From CBDCVO01 sp965223085 (GTDB lineage Bacteria > Pseudomonadota > Gammaproteobacteria > Ga0077536): a stretch of 64,000 bases of DNA. Below are positions 53,844 through 61,539 of this stretch, one piece after another. Every line of letters begins with the position of its first letter. The stretch's first letter is position 1. Under the pieces are notes generated by a model, which saw only the letters and a program-made list of their open reading frames with translations, was not told where the DNA came from and did no database searches. The DNA lies in the NCBI GenBank assembly GCA_965223085.1, contig OZ244981.1:3782001-3846000 (forward strand). Direction: 5' to 3'. The position numbers and the translations under genes were made by a program.

Positions 53844-54580
53844 AGGGACACAACGAACGCCGTTTCGGCGTTAAGTGGGCATCGCCGGCGAAGAAACTTC
53901 GCGAGGTTATTCTCGCAATACGGGCCGTCTGGGATTGTTGGCAGGATGGGACACCGCTCGATTTTCACGGTGAATTTTATCGCTCGAATCTAATGACGCC
54001 GTTCTTCAGCCCGCCGCCGCTAGCGCACCCGAGGATCCCGATATTCATCGCCAGCTTGAATCGTCATGTAACGCAATTGGCCGGCGAGCTTGGCGATGGA
54101 TTTCACGTGCACCCCATGCACTCGGCGAAATTCATCAAGGAATCGATACTTCCCGATATCGAAAAAGGCGCGCGCCGCAACGGACGCTCGCGCAAGGATA
54201 TCGAGATCTCGACCGCCGCGTTCATTGCCATTGGTGACACGAAGGCCGAGATCGACGAGAAGCGCGAGGAGATCCGTCGCCAGATTTCCGTCTATGCTTC
54301 GACGCGGACCTATCTCCCTATGCTTGAGGCGCACGGATGGAGTGATGTTGGTGGGCGGCTGCATCACTTGGCGGGGCAAGGAGATTGGGCGGGAATGGCT
54401 AACGAGATCACCGACGAGATGCTGGATGTATATTCTATCGCCGGCACGCCCACAGAGATCCCGGCGCTGGTTAAAGCGCGCTACGACGGACTTCTCGATC
54501 GCGTGACGTTCTACTTCGCCGATCCACCGCGGACGAACACCGCTCGCTGGCGCCGAATCGTGCAAGCGTTAAGGGCGTAG
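53740..54580 (+). pseudogene. Luciferase-like monooxygenase, headless and frameshifted
   Basis: ALPRSPTLLAHTAWDLQ (frame of the MFS) is followed, after a net one-base loss at 53799-53810, by GRFILGLGTQVKGHNERRFG in another frame. That frame runs to a TAG at 54580 with IPIFIASLNRHVTQLAGELGDGFHVHP and a typical LLM C-terminus. The first 70-80 residues of the enzyme are absent and replaced by the MFS gene. No start codon with a ribosome site gives a whole enzyme. The two lesions make it a pseudogene, unless the join is an assembly error. Confidence 0.75.
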
Positions 54581-54589
54581 CATGATTTG

Positions 54590-54625
54590 CAGTGAGCGCC
54601 TCGTGCAATATCCGGCTTAGTCCGA
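54590..54625. repeat. Dispersed short repeat, copy 2
   Basis: It begins cagtgagcgcctc and contains ttagtcc, matching copy 1 at 14511-14545 with one single-base insertion and a few substitutions. The right arm of the hairpin is changed (ctcgt for ctcac), so the stem is weaker here. It lies between two convergent LLM genes. Confidence 0.6.
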
Positions 54626-54644
54626 GTAGCTGGTAAATTCGGTG

Positions 54645-55658
54645 TTAACGAAACGCGGGGATCACTTCCTTCGCCATGAGTTCGATATGTTCATCGCTCC
54701 AGCTGGGATGCAGACCCGGCGGTATGGCCCACGTGTAGAAGCGCTTACTGGTAGTTGCCTTGACATATTTGCTAATCATGTCAATCGCCTGCTCGGGTCT
54801 CACGATATAGCATTCGTTGCTCTCGATCGATTCTCTGGTCGCCGTGACGGGTTTAATGAAATCCATGCCGGCCGCCTTAAACCACTTGCCGTATTCGTTT
54901 TGTTGGTAGGCGAGGTGTTCTACCGCCTCACGCCAACGCTTCTCGGGATCTTTTGAGACGTGCAACCAAGCGTAACCCGCCGCGATGTCGTAATCATCCG
55001 GGTTCTTGCCGGTGTTTGCGAGTTCTTGCCGATACACTTCGGTAAACGGACCGATCGGGCCGATCGCAATGTAGCCAGCCCCGACCCGCGCGGCGCGTTT
55101 AACCGCGACATTGCTGAAGCCGGCGATCCAGAGCCGAGGATTTTTTTGCACTGGCAACGGTCGCAACTGAATATCTTCATATTGATGAAATTGGCCTTTG
55201 AAGCTGAACCGTTCTCCGGCGAACAAACGCTGAATAATCTCGATGCCTTCGTCCATGCGTTTTCCGCGCGACTTCGGCGCTACACCCCATGCTTTGAGTT
55301 CTTCGAGTTTATATCCCACGCCGAGACCGAGTTGCAGGCGCCCGCCAGAAATCACGTCTAAAGTTGCCGCATCCTCGGCGACCCTCACCGGGTCGTGCAA
55401 GGGTAACAACAACACACTCGTGCCGATGTCGACTTTTTTCGTGCGCGCGGCGATCGCACAGCCGATCGCTAGCATCGAAGGAGAATAACAATCTTCTAGA
55501 AAATGGTGTTCGGAAAGCCAGATATCATCGAAACCTAGTTCTTCGGCGCGCGCGATCTGATCAAAACAGGCATGGTAGAGTTCAGTATTATCGCGTTGCC
55601 ATTGAGGTGGATTGCGAAAGTCATACCAAAGTCCAAATCGTAACTTTTTATCGTTCAT
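54645..55658 (-). CDS. Luciferase-like (LLM) flavin-dependent monooxygenase
   Basis: The 337-residue TIM-barrel enzyme opens LRFGLWYDFRNPPQW and has RAEELGFDDIWLSEHHFLED, KVDIGTSVLLLPLHDPVRVAEDAATLDVIS and GRLQLGLGVGYKLEEL. WLSEHHF and LPLHDPVRVAE are typical of the alkanal/FMN branch. The ATG at 55658 is taken over a TTG at 55679, because the homology starts at LRFG. It is intact, unlike the convergent LLM fragment before it, and is only a distant relative. Confidence 0.87.
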   Translation of the reverse strand: MNDKKLRFGLWYDFRNPPQWQRDNTELYHACFDQIARAEELGFDDIWLSEHHFLEDCYSPSMLAIGCAIAARTKKVDIGTSVLLLPLHDPVRVAEDAATLDVISGGRLQLGLGVGYKLEELKAWGVAPKSRGKRMDEGIEIIQRLFAGERFSFKGQFHQYEDIQLRPLPVQKNPRLWIAGFSNVAVKRAARVGAGYIAIGPIGPFTEVYRQELANTGKNPDDYDIAAGYAWLHVSKDPEKRWREAVEHLAYQQNEYGKWFKAAGMDFIKPVTATRESIESNECYIVRPEQAIDMISKYVKATTSKRFYTWAIPPGLHPSWSDEHIELMAKEVIPAFR

Positions 55659-55843
55659 TTTCGTTGACGCTCCCTCCAACTGAGGATTCTAGGTTCGAGA
55701 CAATGCAAATTGTGGGCGCGGTTATTACCGCAACCCATTCTACACAAGCGACGCAACAAAACCGTAACGTCGATACCTGCTTGCGGCACCGCTGGTAGCG
55801 CGCTGCTAAAATTTCGTAAACGGACACGTGCGGAGACGAATTC

Positions 55844-56110
55844 ATGGCAGGTGGTTGGACGAAGGATGGGGCGGTTCAGGACCAAATCGACGCCAGCGTT
55901 GCCGACGCGGTGAAACACGCGCGCGACCAACTCTCGCAGGGTTTAGGACGATCTGAGTGCATAGACTGCGGTCTTGGCATTCCCGCCGCCCGCCGCAGCG
56001 CAGTACCCGGTGCTCAGCGTTGCGTGTCGTGCCAAGAAATCGCCGATGCGTCTTCTAGTACAGCCGAGCCATTCAATCGGCGTGGCAGTAAAGATAGCCA
56101 ACTGCGCTAA
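55844..56110 (+). CDS. ybiI: DksA/TraR-type zinc-finger protein YbiI
   Basis: The 88-residue protein has the same length as E. coli YbiI and the same ends (MAGGWTKDGAV and NRRGSKDSQLR). The zinc finger ECIDCGLGIPAARRSAVPG then QRCVSC gives the C-x2-C-x17-C-x2-C ligands. The acidic coiled-coil tip of DksA is absent, so an RNA-polymerase role is possible but unproven. It stands alone between minus-strand genes. Confidence 0.92.
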   Translation: MAGGWTKDGAVQDQIDASVADAVKHARDQLSQGLGRSECIDCGLGIPAARRSAVPGAQRCVSCQEIADASSSTAEPFNRRGSKDSQLR

Positions 56111-56118
56111 GGTATCGC

Positions 56119-56904
56119 TCATTGCCGTGCCGAAGTGCCGCCGTCTATGACGAGCACCGTGCCGTTGCAGTAAGAGGCTTCGTCCGAGCCTAAATACAAA
56201 CAGCCATAAGCCATCTCCCGCGGTGTTCCGGCGCGCGCCATCGGCGTTAACTGACTCGCCACTTCATCGTCATCGAAGACATTCATTACCGGCGCGATCA
56301 TAGGCGTGTCGGTATAACCCGGGCAGACACAGTTGACACGGATCCCTTGTTGCGCATAAGTCGTCGCCAATGCACGCGTTAAATTGATCACACCGCCCTT
56401 AGCGGCACAATAGGTGTGCGCCGTCGGCATGCCCAACATCCCGGAAATACTCGCCACGTTAACGATCGAACCATAACCCTGGGCCAACATTTGTGTTAGC
56501 GCAGCGCGATCTATATACGCGCAGGCATCGAGATTAAAGCCGATCACTTCACGCCATTTTTCATCGCTGGTCGTGGCCAAGGGATCCATGGAGCCCGGGC
56601 TCTTCTCTTGCCAGCTCCAACCGACGCTGGCTGAATGTACGAGAATATCGACGCGCCCAAAAGCGGCGACGGTCGCGGCTACGATGTCGTTTGCAGCACC
56701 GGGTGTCGCGAGATCCCCTGGCAAGATCATGCCATCACCACCGTCCGCGCGAACTTCAGCTAATACCGTCTCTAAATTCGCGGCGGTGCGTGAAACCCCG
56801 ATTACCGTCGCGCCCTCACTTGCAAATAATGTCATGCAGGCGCGTCCGATCCCGGTGCCGGCACCGGTAATAATGGCGATTTTGTTTTTTACTCGATCGG
56901 TCAT
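56119..56904 (-). CDS. Short-chain dehydrogenase/reductase
   Basis: The 261-residue Rossmann enzyme has the cofactor motif ITGAGTGIGRACM, the NAG-like site as HSASVGWSW, the catalytic Ser in NVASISG, and Tyr and Lys in YCAAKGG (YxxxK). VCPGYTDTPM follows. It reduces or oxidises a carbonyl/alcohol with NAD(P). It is the last gene of the large minus-strand operon, 38 bases after the thiolase, and could act on the 3-hydroxyacyl or keto product. Confidence 0.9.
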   Translation of the reverse strand: MTDRVKNKIAIITGAGTGIGRACMTLFASEGATVIGVSRTAANLETVLAEVRADGGDGMILPGDLATPGAANDIVAATVAAFGRVDILVHSASVGWSWQEKSPGSMDPLATTSDEKWREVIGFNLDACAYIDRAALTQMLAQGYGSIVNVASISGMLGMPTAHTYCAAKGGVINLTRALATTYAQQGIRVNCVCPGYTDTPMIAPVMNVFDDDEVASQLTPMARAGTPREMAYGCLYLGSDEASYCNGTVLVIDGGTSARQ

Positions 56905-56942
56905 AAATTCGTTCCTCGTTGCACGCTGCTCAGGGTTTCTAG

Positions 56943-58133
56943 TTATAGTCGTTCAAATACCGTGGCATTTGCCATGCCACCCGACTCGCACATGGTTTGC
57001 AGTCCGTAGCGACCACCCGCACGCTCGAGCGCACGTAATAAATTGGCGGTTAGACGCCCGCCCGATGCGCCGACGGGGTGACCTAACGCGATCGCACCGC
57101 CGAGGGCATTGACTTTAGCCGGATCCGCCTCCAGTTCTTTCTGCCATGCCAAAACGACGGATGCAAACGCTTCGTTAACTTCGCATGCGTCGACCTCAGA
57201 AAGTGCAATGCCAGCGCGTGCCAGGACCTTTTTTGTTGCCGGAATAATGCCTGTCAGCATCATGATTGGATCAGCGCCTACCACGGCAAACGAAGTAACG
57301 GCAGCCCGCGGATCTAAGTTCCACCGCCGCGCAAGAGATTCCTCTACGACTAAGGCCGCGCTTGCACCGTCGCTAATTTGACTAGAATTACCGGCGGTTA
57401 CTGACCAATTTATCTCGGGAAAGCGTGCCGACATGCGTGGGTTTTCAAACGACGGTGCCAAGCTGTTGAGTTTTTCCACCGTGGTATCCGCACGTATCCC
57501 TTCGTCTTCGCGAACGATACGTGCGCTATCGCCTGCAGCGTCATTGACCTCAATCGGGACGATATCGTCGCGCGCGGCGTCGCGATCCGCGGCGGCACAA
57601 CGATGCGACCGTAACGCATAGTTGTCTTGTTCTGCGCGACTCAAGTGCCAATGCGCCGCAATGCGTTCTGCGGCAATGCCTTGGTGAATCAGACCATCGG
57701 GGTAACGCGCCTGGAACCGCGGTCCCATATTGTCTTTACCCAAGCGATTAGCCCGCATCGGCACCGTGCCCATCATTTCCACACCACCGGCAATTACAAC
57801 GTCGTAAGCTCCCGCGATCACGCCCTGGGCGGCGAAATCGAGGGCTTGCTGCGCCGAGCCGCATTTGCGATCGAGGGTCACGGCCGGCACTGATTCCGGT
57901 AAACCCGCAGCCAGCACCGCTTGGCGCCCGATATTGCCCGACTGTTCGCCAACCTGGATCACACAGCCACTGATCACGTCTTCAATAGCGGTTGGATCGA
58001 TATCGTTGCGCGCGACCAGCGCGGCCAGTACCTGCGCGTAAAGATCGACCGGATGAATGCCGGTAAGTGCACCATTATCGCGACCACGCGCAAAGGGCGA
58101 ACGCAGCACGTCGATGATCATCGCACGCCGCAT
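56943..58133 (-). CDS. Thiolase (acetyl-CoA acyltransferase, FadA/PhaA type)
   Basis: The 396-residue biosynthetic/degradative thiolase has the Cys in TLDRKCGSAQQAL, NEAFAS, GGAIALGHPVGASGGR with the His, and the second Cys in QTMCESGGMANA. All residues are in place. It cleaves a 3-ketoacyl-CoA or condenses two acyl-CoAs. Four bases separate its start from the stop of the carboxyltransferase-like gene, so the two are co-translated. Confidence 0.94.
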   Translation of the reverse strand: MRRAMIIDVLRSPFARGRDNGALTGIHPVDLYAQVLAALVARNDIDPTAIEDVISGCVIQVGEQSGNIGRQAVLAAGLPESVPAVTLDRKCGSAQQALDFAAQGVIAGAYDVVIAGGVEMMGTVPMRANRLGKDNMGPRFQARYPDGLIHQGIAAERIAAHWHLSRAEQDNYALRSHRCAAADRDAARDDIVPIEVNDAAGDSARIVREDEGIRADTTVEKLNSLAPSFENPRMSARFPEINWSVTAGNSSQISDGASAALVVEESLARRWNLDPRAAVTSFAVVGADPIMMLTGIIPATKKVLARAGIALSEVDACEVNEAFASVVLAWQKELEADPAKVNALGGAIALGHPVGASGGRLTANLLRALERAGGRYGLQTMCESGGMANATVFERL

Positions 58134-58137
58134 TCGC

Positions 58138-59601
58138 TCAGTTCCCGTGACGGCGCAGCGATAATTCTAAACCAGCCGCTTTCACCTGCACGACCGAGGT
58201 CTGCGCTAAGCGCATCAAGCGCCGCGCTTGCTCGAGTTCTGGTGTGGACAGCAGCGGCAGGCGTCGCTTGACCGGGCCCGCAGCCCGCATGCGATCCAGA
58301 TCCGCCGATGGCACCAATGCCCGCAAAATAAGTTCGTCATCGCTATCGACACCATAACGTTTTCGCAATGCTTCAAGCGACGGTTGTTCCGGCGGCTTGG
58401 CGCACACTTCCTGGGCGCGCGGGCTCGCCATTATTTTATCGAGCACATTCGCTTCGATTGGCGCGACAGTTTCACCATAAAACCCGGCGGCATATTGGAT
58501 GACTTCATCGGGTACCGTCGCATAACGTTCACCGCTGACAATGTTCAACACCGCTTGCGTTCCGACTAACTGACTAAAAGGCGTCGCCATACCGGGATAA
58601 CCGAGTTCACGCCTTACGATCGCCGTTTCTTGCAGTACTTCGTCCAATCGCGCCGCCATTTTATGCTGCACAAGTTGTGCCTTGAGCGTGCCTACCATGC
58701 CGCCCGGGATCTGATGTTGAATCGACAGGACATCGTACTCAGCATGTTGGTTTACCAGGAAACCGCTCGCGCGACCGGCCCTTTCAAAGTGTTCTGCGAC
58801 CGGGGCAAACAAGCTCGTATCGAGGCTATGGGTGTGACCTAAAAGTTCAATATTTCGCGCCATAATTTCCGTCGAAGGCACCGAAGGTCCGTTGGCCATC
58901 GGTCGGCTGGCGGTATGAATAATGCGAACGCCATGTTCGATCGCGTCGAGGTATGCTTTCGCCGACTGTCCCAGCAAATTATTCGAATGAAACTCGATCG
59001 GCTTGCCGCGCGCTTTAGCGATAACGGCCGGCACTAAAGTTTTTATACGATCGCGGTCGAGCACCCCGGCGGTGTCATAGAGCAATAACGTATCGATGTC
59101 GGGGCACGCTGATAACTTGTCTGCTTTGTCCGCGTAGTATTCATCGGTATGTACCGGGCTTAAGGTAAACATAATCGAGCCCGCGACTTCAGATCCGAAT
59201 TCTTTGGCGACTTTGGCCAAACGGTGCATTTTCTCGATATTGAATAGGACGTCATAGATCCAAAAACTACGACAGCCGTGCACATTCAGCTGCCGCATCC
59301 AGGCGTCCATCAACGCATCCGGTGTCACCCCGAAAGTCACCGATGCATTCGAGCGCATGCCACCACGGATCGGTGTGCGGGGCATGGATTGTGTTAATAG
59401 ATCGAGGCCTTCCCAGGGATTTTCCTGGCAGTATTTGATCAATACTTCAAACATCGACGAGCCGGTGAGGTCGATGACGCGAAAGCCCGTACGGTCGAGC
59501 ACCGGTGAAACGGGGAGGGCGTGGCCGGCCTGCATACGCATACCCCACAGGCTTTGCTGGCCGTCGCGCAAAGTCTCGTCTAAAAATTCGATATGCGCCA
59601 T
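58138..59601 (-). CDS. Pyruvate-carboxylase/oxaloacetate-decarboxylase-type carboxyltransferase homologue with altered active site
   Basis: The 487-residue protein has the HMGL-like TIM barrel (FLDETLRDGQQSLW, RSFWIYDVLFN) and the PYC_OADA domain (HQIPGGMVGTLKAQL, YPGMATPFSQLVGTQAV). In active family members the metal-bound, carbamylated Lys lies in IKDMAG; here the place reads LYDTAG, a Tyr. The two His ligands in HTHDTSG read HSNNLLG, so one His is Asn. The first Asp (DETLRDG) is kept. It sits with biotin carboxylase and BCCP genes, so it probably accepts carboxybiotin, but on an unusual substrate or by different chemistry. It has no own biotin domain. Confidence 0.85.
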   Translation of the reverse strand: MAHIEFLDETLRDGQQSLWGMRMQAGHALPVSPVLDRTGFRVIDLTGSSMFEVLIKYCQENPWEGLDLLTQSMPRTPIRGGMRSNASVTFGVTPDALMDAWMRQLNVHGCRSFWIYDVLFNIEKMHRLAKVAKEFGSEVAGSIMFTLSPVHTDEYYADKADKLSACPDIDTLLLYDTAGVLDRDRIKTLVPAVIAKARGKPIEFHSNNLLGQSAKAYLDAIEHGVRIIHTASRPMANGPSVPSTEIMARNIELLGHTHSLDTSLFAPVAEHFERAGRASGFLVNQHAEYDVLSIQHQIPGGMVGTLKAQLVQHKMAARLDEVLQETAIVRRELGYPGMATPFSQLVGTQAVLNIVSGERYATVPDEVIQYAAGFYGETVAPIEANVLDKIMASPRAQEVCAKPPEQPSLEALRKRYGVDSDDELILRALVPSADLDRMRAAGPVKRRLPLLSTPELEQARRLMRLAQTSVVQVKAAGLELSLRRHGN

Positions 59602-59608
59602 AGGTCGA

Positions 59609-60979
59609 CTACTCCGAGGACGGGGGTGGGTATGCGGGAAGCAACACTTGTTCTAGCCAGCGGGTGTGCAAACGGTTCGCGATGAAGTCCGGATGGCTAA
59701 CAATGCGACGCTGCAAATCGAGATTCGTGGCGATACCGGCAATGGTAAATTCGCGCAAAGCCCTGTGCAGGCGGCCGATGGCAAGTTCACGCGTATCTGC
59801 GGTAATAATCAATTTTGCGATCATCGAATCGTAGTAGGGCGGCACCCGATAACCTGCATGGCAATGTGTATCAAGACGTATCCCGGCGCCCTGCGGCGGT
59901 TCCCACGTCGTGATCACGCCAGGGCATGGGCGAAAATTTGCGTGCGGATCTTCGGCATTAATGCGGCATTCAATTGCGTGACGATGAAGCTGGATCTGTG
60001 CTTGTTCTAGTGCCAAGGGTTCGCCGGCAGCGATGCGAAATTGTTGTTGCACAAGATCGATCCCGCTCGCTTGTTCGGTCGCCGGATGTTCGACCTGGAT
60101 ACGGGCGTTAACTTCCATGAAATACACGGCTTCACGCCCGGGATCGTAGAGAAACTCCACCGTGCCGGCGCCGCGATACTTGAGGCTCGCGAGCAATTTT
60201 GCCGCGGCGTGATGGAGCGTGCTGCGCACTGTGTCAGGCAAGGCGGCGCACGGTGCTTCTTCGATCAGCTTCTGGTAACGACGCTGAATCGAGCAATCGC
60301 GTTCACCGCAATGCAATACCTTGCCATGGCCGTCGCCCAACACTTGCACTTCAACATGGCGCGCACTTTCAACGAAACGCTCCATGTACAGCGTGCCATC
60401 GCCAAACGCTTCGCGTGCTTCGCTGCTCGCGCGATCGAATGTTTTCTCGAGATCTTCCGTATCACGGGCAACAAACATGCCGCGTCCACCACCGCCCGCC
60501 GAAGCCTTCATTACAACTGGCAACCCGAGCTCGACAGCAGTCTTCTTCGCTTGTTCTAGATCGGCGATGCGATCCGATCCCGGTGTAATCTCGACCTGAG
60601 CACGCTGGGCGATCTCGCGTGCGCGCAGTTTGTCCCCTAGGGCCGCGATCGTCTCCGCGCGAGGACCGATGAATACAATATCGTTGTCCGCACACAATTG
60701 CGCCAGGTCAGCGCGTTCGGAAAGAAAACCATACCCGGGATGCAGTGCATCACAGTGCGTGCTGTGTGCGGCGTGCAGTAATAATTTGGGGTCGAGATAG
60801 CTGCACTTGGCCGGTGCCGAGCCGATCACGACGGCTCGATCCGCCATCTCGGCGGCGAGGCTACCGTGATCAGCGGCGGAGACAACCTGCACGGTTTCAA
60901 TGCCCAAAGCGTGCGCCGCGCGCTGAATGCGTACCGCTATTTCGCCCCTATTTGCCACCAATACGCGTTGCAGACCCAT
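59609..60979 (-). CDS. Biotin carboxylase subunit
   Basis: The 456-residue ATP-grasp enzyme has LQRVLVANRGEIAVRIQRA, the glycine loop MKASAGGGGRGM, EAPCAAL, the metal/catalytic MEVNARIQVEHPATE and HAIECRINAEDP. It uses ATP and bicarbonate to carboxylate biotin on BCCP. It is like AccC or the stand-alone PycA subunit. The ATG at 60979 is preferred, since homology starts at QRVLVANRG; a TTG at 61000 directly abutting the BCCP stop is an alternative. Confidence 0.93.
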   Translation of the reverse strand: MGLQRVLVANRGEIAVRIQRAAHALGIETVQVVSAADHGSLAAEMADRAVVIGSAPAKCSYLDPKLLLHAAHSTHCDALHPGYGFLSERADLAQLCADNDIVFIGPRAETIAALGDKLRAREIAQRAQVEITPGSDRIADLEQAKKTAVELGLPVVMKASAGGGGRGMFVARDTEDLEKTFDRASSEAREAFGDGTLYMERFVESARHVEVQVLGDGHGKVLHCGERDCSIQRRYQKLIEEAPCAALPDTVRSTLHHAAAKLLASLKYRGAGTVEFLYDPGREAVYFMEVNARIQVEHPATEQASGIDLVQQQFRIAAGEPLALEQAQIQLHRHAIECRINAEDPHANFRPCPGVITTWEPPQGAGIRLDTHCHAGYRVPPYYDSMIAKLIITADTRELAIGRLHRALREFTIAGIATNLDLQRRIVSHPDFIANRLHTRWLEQVLLPAYPPPSSE

Positions 60980-61000
60980 ACGAAAACTATCGTCCGGCAA

Positions 61001-61519
61001 CTAGTCGCTTAGTGCGACAATAAACAACACTTGGTCGAATTCCACCATGTCACCATCCGCCACGCAGATTTCTTGAATCGTACCGACGACACCCGCCCGC
61101 ACCGGGGTAAACAATTTCATCACCTCGACTAAGCAAACTTCTGTCTCGAGGTCGACTGCTTGTCCGACCTCGACATAAGGTGTCGCACCGGGTTTTGGGG
61201 CGCGATAGAACGTACCGAGGTTGGGGGCGCGTATTGCCACCATGCCGGACGGTACTTCGCGAGCTAGCATTCTCATCTCGGGTGCTGATGGCTGTTGAAT
61301 CGGAGGCACGGCGACCTCATTTGCACCGGAGCTGGGAGACTGAACTGCCGCCGTCATGGGCGTCCCCTGCCCGGGCAGAGTAGCACCCGGATCGTTAGAA
61401 AGGAAAAGCTCGATGGTCTCGGATTTTAAATGCAGTTCGTCCCAATCCGATTCGTGAAACAGCTCCATGAGATCTTCGAGGTCACGAAATGGTGTCGCTT
61501 GCGCTCTATGCTTGCTCAT
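61001..61519 (-). CDS. Biotin carboxyl carrier protein
   Basis: The 172-residue protein has an N-terminal helical segment, a Pro/Ser/Gln-rich linker (about 55-85) and a lipoyl-like domain. The biotinylated Lys is in VEVMKLFTPV, where AccB has EAMKM. The sequence APNLGTFYRAPKPGATPYVEVGQAV follows AccB closely. It should be biotinylated and serve the biotin carboxylase encoded next to it. An accB-like form with a pyruvate-carboxylase-type transferase is an unusual mix. Its stop abuts the possible TTG start of the biotin carboxylase gene. Confidence 0.92.
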   Translation of the reverse strand: MSKHRAQATPFRDLEDLMELFHESDWDELHLKSETIELFLSNDPGATLPGQGTPMTAAVQSPSSGANEVAVPPIQQPSAPEMRMLAREVPSGMVAIRAPNLGTFYRAPKPGATPYVEVGQAVDLETEVCLVEVMKLFTPVRAGVVGTIQEICVADGDMVEFDQVLFIVALSD

Positions 61520-61539
61520 GCGAAAAAGTTTGCACCAAT

